Shown here: positions 1 to 9,464 of the stretch, piece after piece
Numbering within the stretch: the stretch's first letter is position 1
How the letters are laid out: the number at the start of each line of letters is the position of its first letter
DNA from: Latrodectus hesperus
Lineage: Eukaryota; Arthropoda; Arachnida; Araneae; Theridiidae
NCBI GenBank assembly: GCA_037975125.1
Contig: CM075853.1
Span: 74,723,609 to 74,787,608, forward strand
Length of the DNA stretch: 64,000 nt
Direction of reading: 5' to 3'
Made by a program: the position numbers and the translations under genes
The notes under the pieces: model-generated
Told to the model about the DNA's origin: nothing
What the model saw: only the letters and a program-made list of their open reading frames with translations
The model's database searches: none

Positions 1-917
1 AAATTGTAGCAAGATATAGAAATATTACTGAATATAAATTTGAAGCTCGTTTCAATTTCATACTCCATATATTATTAGAGATTTCTTATTTAAGATTTTC
101 CGACTTTTGTATTGTAACAATGATAAGGTCAATTGAAAAAAATATTGAGAATTCCAATAATGGGATTATTATATCAAAATAAACCTGTGCATGATAAATT
201 TCCTATATGTCCAACAAGGAGATTTATTTAATGAGGAATGACAAATAATTAACTATTAAAGAAATATGGTTTGTTTTACTTTCTATGTTTGCAAGAGAGA
301 AAAGGTTCCAATTCTTTTCGACTTTATTTAATGTGCATAATCCCAGAGCATGTGTTTTTTGGGGAAGAAAGATGTAATCGATTCGCAGAACATAAAAGAT
401 TTTTCAATAAAGTAATTTACAAAAACGCCTTCATAAAGCATACGCTAAAATGCTCATAATGATATTGCTAAAATAGGGAAATTGAAGGCCTCTTATTAAA
501 TTTACTCTTTTAATTAACTTCTTGGCTGCTTTTGAAAGATAATTATCTTCACTTATATCAATATCTGATCATTGACTTCATTAATGTATATAAGAAAAAG
601 TATTTCATTTCACTTTATTCTGTATTGATAATTTCATTTAGCTTCCATCTCATTTCAAGAATTATGTATTTTCTGTTTCAATTCTATTGTATTTTGCTTT
701 TTCTTTGCTGTTTTATATGAGTGTGTTATGTTATGAGTGTGTTATATGAGTTCACAACCAAAATACCTTATTAAAGAAGATGAATTTCTTTTGAAACTAT
801 ATATAAAAATGCTTAGATATTTAACATCATAAAATTCAATTTTTCTACGACTGAGCTTAGGTAACAGACATTAAATGACAAGCACTTTTTCAATATATTG
901 GGTATACTAAATAAAAG
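1..917. repeat. 0.9-kb direct repeat, copy 1 (left edge outside window)
   Basis: This block matches 39103-40003 base for base at a constant offset of 39102 up to about position 717. After that a 17-bp insertion (local duplication of gagtgtgttat) shifts the register, and a 1-bp indel follows near 880. I count about 20 substitutions by eye, so identity is about 98%. The block is AT-rich. Its two 62-codon open frames (271-459, 532-720) are conserved only because the DNA is; the differences between copies include amino-acid changes and the frames do not start with ATG. Homology ends exactly at 917, where LINE sequence begins. The left end is cut by the window edge. Confidence 0.93.
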
Positions 918-919
918 AC

Positions 920-1408
920 AGACTTGCAAAAGCGGCTGCCCTATCAAGTAATTCTTCTCAGGTCCTACCACTACCACGTTGTCATACCAAATCTTTACTT
1001 GATAAATGGATAATGGATCGCTGGCAGGAAGATTGGGATAATGGAATAACTGGAAGAAATATTCACGAGATGATACCGAAAGTTAGCAGGAAAACCCTTA
1101 ATTGGACAAGGAATGAAGTTCTTTTCTTTACGGGCAGCGGACCATTTCCATCTTACTTCCACAGGTTCCATATTTCTGATTCCAAAGATTGCACTTGTGG
1201 AAAAGAAGGCAATCCTTTCCACTTCTTGACAACCTGCCCCTTAACATTATCCTGGCATTTTGCCATACCCAGCAAAAATTGGAAGATCCTCTGGAAGAAG
1301 AGAATTCTGAAAAATCGTGCAGCGAGAGCAAAATTAAATAAAACAGTTGAATTCCTAATAAACAATGGAAACTTAGTTTGTTGGATTGGGAACTCTTCTA
1401 CAACTTAG
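920..1408 (+). pseudogene. LINE ORF2 C-terminal fragment with CCHC motif
   Basis: An uninterrupted frame runs from the junction to TAG at 1406-1408; the first ATG is at 1013. Before that ATG the frame reads R-L-A-K-A-A, the tail of the GNERADxLAKxA block that closes LINE RNase H domains. Downstream are W-Q-E-D-W and G-P-F-P-S-Y, then a zinc-binding pattern C60-x-C62-x7-H70-x4-C75 (numbered from the ATG). In R1/LOA/I-group elements this C-terminal CCHC follows RNase H and is thought to help bind RNA or DNA. The endonuclease, RT and most of RNase H are absent, so it cannot act alone. It differs clearly from the C-terminus of the LINE at 3960-8942 (C-x2-C-x8-H-x4-C), so it comes from another family. 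Confidence 0.85.
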
Positions 1409-1704
1409 TTAAAAACATGCTTTGGCCAAAGTAAAGCTTTGTCTTTGAAAATATCAAAAACTCTTTGAATTTGATTTTAACATTTATATAATTATAATCA
1501 AGAACTTGGCAAAATTACAATTATAATGTCAATTGTATTTAATTCACCATAGACCCATTATACTGTCATATTGTTTTCAACTTTACATTTAACCGGAAAT
1601 TGATTGTATATTTTATGATATGTTGTAAGATAATCACACATGTTCAACTGTTGTAAAAAATAATTTTATATGTCATTTTTTTAATATATCTTTAAATAAA
1701 AGTT

Positions 1705-1764
1705 CCAGCAGCTCCCATTAAACTGGTAAAGCTCCTTGGAGTTAGGTACAGGGGAGTTCGCTGG
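1705..1764. other. Stem-loop next to the CA tract, possible LINE 3' end structure
   Basis: CCAGC (1705-1709) pairs with GCTGG (1760-1764) and CTCCC (1712-1716) with GGGAG (1752-1756), separated by small internal loops. Inside is a minor CTCC-TT-GGAG hairpin. The segment is much richer in G+C than its surroundings and stops a few bases before the CA repeat. Many LINEs end in a stem-loop that their RT recognises, followed by a simple repeat; that reading is inferred here. Confidence 0.45.
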
Positions 1765-1772
1765 TGTCAATG

Positions 1773-3039
<1,267 letters not shown>

Positions 3040-3161
3040 TAATAATTGGTTATTATATATTATAACTGATTTTTATATATAATCACTGACTATTATATAT
3101 AGTCAAAGGTTATTATACATAATCACCGGCTATTATGCGCTGATATTATATATAATAGCCG
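3040..3161. repeat. Degenerate tandem of short palindromic units
   Basis: Variants of ggTTATTATATATaatcac and gaCTATTATATATagtc alternate about five times. The last pair forms a perfect 10-bp inverted repeat, CGGCTATTAT at 3127-3136 and ATAATAGCCG at 3152-3161. Each unit is itself close to palindromic, so this could be a small array of foldback units or a decayed minisatellite. Confidence 0.6.
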
Positions 3162-3176
3162 AATTAATTACTTTTT

Positions 3177-3197
3177 AGAGAGAGAGAGAGAGAGAGA
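3177..3197. repeat. (AG)n microsatellite
   Basis: About ten AG units, followed seven bases later by a short TCTCTCTCT stretch that can pair back with it. Confidence 0.95.
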
Positions 3198-3465
3198 CAA
3201 ATCTCTCTCTATTCATACAGTCCTAAACATTTGGAAAAACGAAACTATAAGCAATCCAACTTAAGAAGCTATTAGAATGTCATAACCAGGAAACTATGTT
3301 TTCTATACCAAACACAGCCAAAAATCTGGCGTGTTCACTAATCACAACTGGAGCACTTAAATCACTCGTAATCATAATCTTGATTCTTTAATGAGATGTT
3401 ATCAACTACTCAGGTTGAGCCAGCTCATGTTTGAACAACTTCATTTGACCGGGGCTTAAAATTAC

Positions 3466-3477
3466 AAGGCTGTGTTA
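3466..3477. repeat. Target-site duplication, left of SINE
   Basis: aaggCtgtgtta here matches aaggAtgtgtta at 3718-3729 with one mismatch, and the two copies flank the SINE exactly. Confidence 0.8.
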
Positions 3478-3717
3478 TTTTATTTTATTTATTACATTAC
3501 ATATATTCAGACTTGTATGCTTGATTCTTAAGATCCGATTCTAAGTCTTCGTCGATAATAGACAAATAGCACAATGATAGATGTACAACCACAGAAGGAC
3601 AACGAAGAAAACACCTAGGGCCATTGGACGACACCCACGGTGGGAATCGAACTCACACTCCTACTCTCTAAAGCGATTAGCGACGTGATATTTTGACCAC
3701 TCAGCCATGGAGCACCC
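3478..3717 (-). mobile_element. tRNA-derived SINE, about 240 bp
   Basis: On the minus strand the element starts GGGTGCTCCATGGC, has a tRNA-like head with Pol III A and B boxes, then about 130 bp of unrelated body, and ends in an A-rich tail of AATAA/AAAAT units. It is bounded by 12-bp direct repeats with one mismatch. The head resembles a Ser/Leu-type tRNA D arm. SINEs carry no protein and depend on a partner LINE; its tail is unlike the GAA tail of the neighbouring LINE, so that LINE is not an obvious partner. I do not know the family name. Confidence 0.88.
3642..3707 (-). promoter_or_regulatory. Internal RNA polymerase III promoter of the SINE (A and B boxes)
   Basis: A box TGGCTGAGTGG (minus strand of 3697-3707) matches the TRGCNNAGTGG consensus. 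B box GTTCGATTCCC (minus strand of 3642-3652) matches GWTCRANNC. Their spacing of about 45 bp is normal for tRNA-type promoters. Confidence 0.88.
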
Positions 3718-3729
3718 AAGGATGTGTTA
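3718..3729. repeat. Target-site duplication, right of SINE
   Basis: Partner of 3466-3477; lies at the 5' end of the minus-strand SINE. Confidence 0.8.
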
Positions 3730-3946
3730 AAGTGTTTCACTTGCAATATATGAATTTCAAAAAAGTAGTGGAAATAGAAACAAAATTATTAGGATATTTT
3801 TATTGATATTAAAATTTAGTTGTAAATGAAAACCAAATAATGTGCAATTCTTATATATTACAATTTATTCTTAACTATTAAAACTTAAATTTAAATCTAA
3901 ATAAAAATCGAAAAATCCAATTTCTGTATTATAAAATTATTCACTA

Positions 3947-3959
3947 ATATTAAACGTAT
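3947..3959. repeat. 13-bp target-site duplication, left (3' side of LINE)
   Basis: atattaaacgtat here is identical to 8943-8955 and abuts the GAA tail of the minus-strand LINE. Confidence 0.97.
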
Positions 3960-4052
3960 CCTTCTTCTTCTTCTTCGAGTTGGGTTTGTATGTCATTGAG
4001 CACCTCTGCTTTTATCAGCATTTTGTACTGTTAACTCCAAACCCAATGTTTC
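3960..4052 (-). other. LINE 3' UTR and (GAA)5 tail
   Basis: About 90 bases follow the ORF2 stop. The 3' end is five GAA triplets plus GG, not poly(A), and joins the TSD directly. Simple-repeat tails of this kind are common in I- and LOA-group LINEs. Confidence 0.88.
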
Positions 4053-7000
4053 TTAGTTCCATTTGCTCGGATCACCCACTTTATTAATAAAGTCTGATAA
4101 CCCTTTAATGGAATCTAGGTGTAACTCTCTAGTATGGATGATGCCTAAAGAGGTTAATCTAGGGAGGGCAAGAGCCTCGCATTCATAAATGATATGCTTG
4201 GCCGTTTCCTCTTGCATATGACATTTCCTGCAGATAGGATCTTGCTGAAACAGTCCCATTTTATGGAGATGTTTTCTGAAATAGTAGTGCCCAGTTATGA
4301 AGCCTACGATTAAACGTATCTTCTGCCTAGAGCATCTTAGAATTTCATAGGAAATCCTCGCTGATGATCTACAGATCATACCTTTAGCGTGGGTTTGACC
4401 AGGAGATTTGAGCCAAGCTTCATACATCTTCCGTTTTTCCCATCTGAGAACATTGGTTTTTGCGGTCTTCAAATTGATCCCACAAAAAGGTTCTGGACCA
4501 ATGGGAACAAAAGACGATCCTTGTTTAGCAAGCTCATCAGCCCTTTCATTGCCTTCGATACCTTTATGCCCTGGCACCCATACAAGGATCACCCTGTTTC
4601 TAGTTGCCAGTTCTGTAAGAAGGTTTCTACACTCCAGAATCATTTTAGATTTGATTTCGAAGGAATTAAGCGCTTTTAAAGCGGCTTGACTGTCACTGAA
4701 AATGAGAATCCGCTTATCGTAGTAGCCCTTCTTCATATTCAGTTGCAGACAGTGGATAATGGCCAAAACTTCTGCCTGGAAGACCGAAGCGTATCGCCCA
4801 AGGCTTACAGACAAGCTGATTCTTGGTGACACGCCACAAACTCCCAGACCTGAGAGGCTGTTCTTCAGTGATCCATCTGTGTACCAGATTAGATCTCCTG
4901 TTTTAGTTTCAAACATGTTGTTATCCCATTCCTCTCTAGTTGGAAAAACTATATCAAATGTCTTGTCAAACATGTATGTTTTTTCCATGATGTCAGATGG
5001 CATCAGAAAAGTAGGGTCTTGAAATTTCCTGGTGATGCCCTTGTGCCCTTTGGCAACAGGCTGGTCATACCAGTGGTTTTGCAGCTTCATTCTGTATGCA
5101 TTCAATCTTGCAACGCTGCATATGAAGATGTCCAAGGGAGTCAGATCCAACACAACCTCCAATGCTCTGGTTGGCGTGGTGGAGATTGCTCCTGTGATGC
5201 AGAGACAGGCTAGTCTTTGTAGACTCCTCAATCTGTCAATCACAGTCTTCTGTTCCACCTTATGCCACCAGATCACACAGGCATATGTGAAAATGGGCCT
5301 GACAAAAGCTGTGTACATCCATAGCATCAGTTTTGGATGTAAACCCCAGTTCTTACCAAGCATTCGCCTGCAAATCACAATGCTTTTCTTTGCTCGGTTG
5401 ATCCTATCATCAATGTGCTTATTCCAGGTGAGTTTCTGGTCTAAATAGATGCCCAGATACTTCACCTCTGAAGCCACATTGATTTCAACATCAAAAAGTC
5501 TTGGTATGAAAAAACCTTTCCGTTTCTTTTTGCGTGTAAAAGGTACAAGGTAGGTTTTCTGAGAATTAACCATCAGGTCCCTATCCATGCACCATTGACC
5601 TACATAACTTAGAGCATCCTGCATGAGATGACAAGTTATGTCAAAATCTTTACCAAGGATAAGGATGACAATGTCATCAGCATATCCTTGCGTATAATAG
5701 CCTTTATCATTTAGATGTTTTATAAGGCTATTTACAACTAGGTTCCAAAGTAATGGTGACAGAACACCTCCTTGAGGACAACCTCTAGTAGTCTTTTTTT
5801 CAAATGATTCACCGAAGATGTTCATTTGTATATATCTATCCGAAATTAAGGCCTCAATCCAAGTACACAGGGTCTGATTAATCCCTGCCCCTCTAAGTGC
5901 ATTGAGGATGGATGGATGGGAAGTATTATCAAAAGCACCCTGGATGTCGAGGAAAGTTGCCAAGGCAATATCCTTTTGATCCAGAGTGGCTTCAATCTTG
6001 GAAACTAGCTGATGTAGAGCAGTCTCTGTAGATTTGCCGGGTTGATAGGCAAATTGAAGAGCATGCAAGGGACTATTTCTACCCAAGTAATCTCTAATAT
6101 GGCGATCAATGAATTTCTCCATAATTTTAAGAAAGAATGAAGAAAGATTGATTGGTCTGTATGACTTGGCCTGGTCATAAGTGTCCTTGCCAGGTTTTGG
6201 AATGAAGACAATCCTAGTCTTTTGCCATGTCTTTGGTATATATCTCAGGGCCAAACTAGTCCTATAAATTCTAGTTAGCATTGGTATGACAATCTTCTCT
6301 GCCTTCTGGATCATGATGGGCATAACTCCATCAGGCCCAGGGCATTTTAGAGGTTTAAAGGCAAAAATTGCCTATTTAACAATGTTGTAGTTTATGATAT
6401 TTTTAGCGATGGTCCATTGATTGCTATTGACTCTTTGCAAAGAGCCAATGCAATGTTCCCCTTCGTTGCTATAAATATCTCTAGCTCCCGGGAAGTGGGT
6501 CCTGGTCATAATTTCCATAACCCCTTTTCCGGAAGCAGCAAAATTACCCTCCTCGTCTTTTAGGGTACCAACCAAAATAGGTTCATCCCTTTTAAGGAGT
6601 TTCTGGAGTCTAGCTCCTTCAGAAATAGAATCTATCTCGTCACAGAACTTCCTCCATGAGTTAACTTTGCTTTTTCTAACAAGTTTGTTATAAATAGTGA
6701 GGGCCCTTTTATAGTTCTCCCATTCACCATTTTTCTTAGCTTTGTTAAAAGTTTTCTAACATTTGCTCTTTCGGCAGCTAGAGAGTCATTCCACCAAAGG
6801 CATTGAAGTTTAGCTCTTCTAGTGCGAATGGGGCAATTGTTATGATAAGAATCTAGAATACTTCTCTGTAGGAGATCTGCTGTAACTTCTAGATCGTAGT
6901 TGTCTCTAATAGGTCTGTTCCCGAGCTCAATCAACCCAGTCAGTTCTTCTTGGAATTTCTTCCAGTCCGTCCTAACTGGGTCTCTGAATATGCGATCCAG

Positions 7001-7720
7001 ACACACATTAGAGTGAATTTCAAAATGGATGTTTTGATGATCTGAACCAGAAGGTCTGTCATCTACTTTCCAGTATTTGATATTTTTACTAATCAGCGTT
7101 GTCGCTATAGTAATGTCAATTACTTCAGATCGATTGGAAGTAATAAAAGTTGGTTTGTTGCCCACATTTAGAATATCTAACCCATAGTTTAGAATAAATT
7201 CCAAAAGGTACTCACCTCTTTTATTTGTGTCCGTACTTCCCCAGACAACATGATGAGCATTACAGTCTAGTCCTAGGACTACCTGTAAGTTGTTATTACT
7301 GCAAAAGTTCATGAGCTTGTGCAGAGAATGGTCAGGTGGAGCCTTCTCTTCATAGGGCAGGTATCCAGAGCCAAAAACAATTTCCCTGTCCCTACCCTCT
7401 ATGTTGAGTCTGACTTTCACAGCTGTCAGGTCCCTAAGAATAAATTCAGAGAGGGGAAGAACCTCAATGTTTTTATGTAAGAGTATACAAGTTCTAGCGT
7501 TACCATTAGTACAGTAGATAAGCTTACCTTTAGTTCCTTTGAGACCACTGATTCTCCCCCTAACCAACCAGGGTTCTTGAATCAGGGCCAGGTGTATATC
7601 CCCAGCAAGAAACTTCTTACTGAGGTTAGTAGTACCACTTCTACTGTGGTGGAGGTTGGCTTGAACTACCTTCACCCCCATCAGCAGGAGCAGGTTTATC
7701 AAGTACTTTAGCCTGCACAT
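4053..7720 (-). pseudogene. LINE ORF2: endonuclease, reverse transcriptase, RNase H, CCHC (frameshift and stop)
   Basis: ORF2 nicks the target, copies the element RNA by target-primed reverse transcription, and has an RNase H domain. The likely start is ATG at 7720 or 7681; the open frame reaches back to 7732 only through TTG. Endonuclease motifs numbered from 7720: Q-A-N22, Q-E49-P-W, G-L-D152-C-N-A-H-H, S-D-H at 226-228, all intact. At about 6751-6757 an AAAA run has lost one base (net -1); the correct frame resumes as K-T-F-N-K-A-K-K-N-G. At 6372-6374 a TAG interrupts the frame nine codons before K-C-P-G-P-D-G. From Met at 6323: F-L-D126-I, Y-A-D-D 214-217, RNase H D483, E518, D544, D596, and C698-x2-C701-x8-H710-x4-C715. 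The stop is TAA at 4053-4055. All catalytic residues remain; only the two lesions disable it. Confidence 0.94.
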
Positions 7721-8630
7721 GGTGAAGTCCAATATGAAACCTATATCCCCTTACACGAAGTGTGGCAGCATCTAATTCAGGCACACTAAGAACGATGGTC
7801 CGCCCAGATGGATCGTTCTTAATGTTAAGAACGTTCCACTCCAATGGAGTGACCCCACCGTTCTGAGCCTCGATTTTTCTCAGGAGCTCTTTAGGTTCCA
7901 GTTCATTACAGATTTTTGGCAGTTTTGCAATTATCTTGGTGGTTCTGACAAGTTTCCTTGCCTCACCCACCAAGAGTTTATGTTCTTGCCAAGGGCTTAT
8001 ATCATTGACATTCTGTTCCAGCCACTTTGAGCTCTCCAGATCTGCACAATTGATAATAAGAGCCCCGTTTTCAAGTTTACAGGATAGGAAGGTTGGGGCA
8101 AAGCCCTCCTCATTCCTTCCTATTTTCCTGGTTAACAAGAGTTCCAGGTCATAGGCCTGTTTCTCTGTTAACCGTTTTTTCGGATGACCTTCTAAGAGCA
8201 CGGCCATCTTGATCGCCGTGAGAGCCGCCCTGTAAGTAAATCCCTCAGGTCCTTCTCTCTTGGCAGCCTTTCCGACCTTGCCCTGGTTCATCCGGTTGGC
8301 AGGACGCTTCTCGCCTTTGGTTGCCTTGGGTTTTTCAACCCAAGTCCCCTCAGCGATTTTGCGCTCCTTCACCAGCTTCTTTTTCTGTGCACCAGATATT
8401 CTCTTTTTAAGCTTTATTCTGGTCAGAGAGTCAGTCATGCTAGAGATAGCTTCCTGACTCTCACCAGAAGAAGATGGTTTGGAGGTCATTTCTAACTCCT
8501 GTGAAGGTTTCATTGCTACCCCTTCATTAGATTGTCTCTGAGTTCCCTTGTCTTTTTCAGAAAGGTCTGCTTCAGAAGTTTCTCCTGCAAAAGCAGAAAT
8601 GTTTGTTATTTTCAATGTCTTTTCAGCCAT
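7641..8630 (-). CDS. LINE ORF1 protein, DUF4780-like, 329 aa
   Basis: ORF1 proteins bind the element RNA and assemble the transposition particle with ORF2. The ATG at 8630 (M-A-E-K-T-L-K-I) is the start; the frame extends to 8696 only via TTG. Residues about 1-120 are low-complexity, Ser/Glu- then Lys/Arg-rich, probably disordered and RNA-binding. A basic stretch reads K-L-K-K-R-I-S and K-K-K-L-V-K-E-R-K. The C-terminal half has the pattern L-L-V-G-E-A-R-K-L, then W-N-V-L, then G-R-T-I-V-L-S-V-P-E, then G-Y-R-F-H-I-G-L. I recall this as DUF4780, found in arthropod LINE ORF1 proteins. No zinc-knuckle C-x2-C-x4-H-x4-C is visible, unlike I or R1 ORF1. It overlaps ORF2 by 41-80 bp in another frame. 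The reading frame is intact. Confidence 0.82.
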   Translation of the reverse strand: MAEKTLKITNISAFAGETSEADLSEKDKGTQRQSNEGVAMKPSQELEMTSKPSSSGESQEAISSMTDSLTRIKLKKRISGAQKKKLVKERKIAEGTWVEKPKATKGEKRPANRMNQGKVGKAAKREGPEGFTYRAALTAIKMAVLLEGHPKKRLTEKQAYDLELLLTRKIGRNEEGFAPTFLSCKLENGALIINCADLESSKWLEQNVNDISPWQEHKLLVGEARKLVRTTKIIAKLPKICNELEPKELLRKIEAQNGGVTPLEWNVLNIKNDPSGRTIVLSVPELDAATLRVRGYRFHIGLHHVQAKVLDKPAPADGGEGSSSQPPPQ

Positions 8631-8942
8631 ATAATAACAGTAAATAATTTCAGGTAATATGACAGTCCACCCAGCATTGCCTGAGTTACTGGGCAAGGCA
8701 ATTTACTCTAGAAGTTCGCCAGGCAACTAGAGGCTCCGTTAAGACACCAATACCGCGGTGCCAATTAGCCCTAGGCACGGAACGCATAACACCAGGGTTT
8801 ACGGGAGCTAGTTCGCGGCCTCTTATTCAATATTCAAGGCTATCCTGTCATTCCTACAGGACGTTCAGTTATCCACCAACTACTGACGCGTCTGGTGGCT
8901 AGCTCAAGCCCCAGAGGGGTACGCATACCCCCTGGTTCCAGG
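8631..8942 (-). promoter_or_regulatory. LINE 5' UTR with strong terminal hairpins
   Basis: The first bases of the element form CCTGG-AA-CCAGG (8942-8931), which overlaps a second stem. That stem is CCAG plus GGGGTA paired with TACCCC plus CTGG, a 10-bp stem with one bulge and a TGCG tetraloop (8935-8911). LINE 5' UTRs usually carry an internal Pol II promoter. HDV-like self-cleaving ribozymes are known at the 5' ends of R2, RTE and Baggins elements; whether this is one I cannot tell without folding. Confidence 0.6.
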
Positions 8943-8955
8943 ATATTAAACGTAT
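8943..8955. repeat. 13-bp target-site duplication, right (5' side of LINE)
   Basis: Identical to 3947-3959. Bases outside the two copies differ, so the duplication is exactly 13 bp. Confidence 0.97.
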
Positions 8956-9365
8956 ACAATATATTTGAAAATTAAGTAATTCAAATAAACTATGAAGTCA
9001 GAATTTTAGTACATTTCTCATAAAGTTAGAAACTTTTTTAAAATCTTTTTTATTTTCTTAAGAAGAAATGCTTGTGAAGAATTTGAGACAGCTAACGCAT
9101 ATTCAAATTTTCTTTTTATCAAATAACAACAATGTTACGTTATATTGCAGCTTAGATTGAAACAATTTTAGCATAATTAAAGTTTTCATTAACAAAACTA
9201 AGTTTTACTACGTGCTTTTTCATAATACTTTGCAAATGAAAAAATTCTTAAATTAGAAATTTAAACATAAATATAGTCATGTTCCTAACTTAATATTTGA
9301 ATCTGGAGTTCAACATTTAAATTTCTGTTAAACTAACTTCCTTTTTATTCACAATGGATGTTATT

Positions 9366-9413
9366 TATTTTTGGTTTTGCTGTTTTTTCTTATTTGGTTT
9401 TGCTGTTTTTTCT
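9366..9413. repeat. Two-copy tandem repeat, 25 and 23 bp
   Basis: The unit tat(tt)tggttttgctgttttttct occurs twice head to tail with a 2-bp length difference. Confidence 0.9.
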
Positions 9414-9422
9414 TCGTTGAAT

Positions 9423-9464
9423 ATTATAGTAAGGCAATCAGAGTGTTGATTGCTTTACTATAAT
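9423..9464. repeat. Inverted repeat, 18-bp arms, 6-nt loop
   Basis: Arms 9423-9440 and 9447-9464 pair at 17 of 18 positions. The loop is gagtgt. Too short for a typical microRNA precursor; possibly a template-switch palindrome. Confidence 0.9.

Larger units (their letters stand above)
3960..8942 (-). mobile_element. Nearly complete non-LTR retrotransposon (LINE, LOA/I-group-like), 4983 bp
   Basis: Minus-strand order: structured GC-rich 5' UTR (8942-8631), ORF1 (8630-7641), ORF2 overlapping it (7720-4053), short 3' UTR and (GAA)5 tail (4052-3960). Exact 13-bp TSDs flank the element, so both ends are defined. An APE-type endonuclease, RT with Y-A-D-D, RNase H after the RT and a terminal CCHC motif place it in the R1/LOA/I group. 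The GCPQGGVLSPLLW and WC-x-N-x-KT blocks, and a DUF4780-like ORF1, recall LOA-clade elements (Lian, Bilbo, Baggins) from memory. Only two lesions are visible, both in ORF2, which suggests a young insertion. G+C is clearly above the host background. Confidence 0.95.

Noticed and set aside
271..720. Two 62-codon frames repeated at 39373-39822
   Set aside because: Conserved only because the DNA block is duplicated; they begin at non-ATG codons, differences include replacements, and no domain is present.
3451..3470. Similarity of ccggggcttaaaattacaag to 26764-26783 (ccggggctcaaaattgcgaa)
   Set aside because: A shared stretch of about 20 bp with several mismatches; too short to claim a repeat family.
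3642..3717. Functional tRNA gene
   Set aside because: A and B boxes are present, but the acceptor stem does not close and the sequence continues into a SINE body with tail and TSD.
4389..5448. Plus-strand ORFs inside the LINE (also 7936-8154, 8260-8457, 6005-6211)
   Set aside because: Shadows of ORF1 and ORF2 in other frames.
6745..6760. Programmed -1 frameshift between endonuclease and RT
   Set aside because: The AAAACTTTTAAC stretch does not place an X-XXY-YYZ slippery heptamer in the zero frame, and LINE ORF2 is normally one continuous frame; a base loss is simpler.
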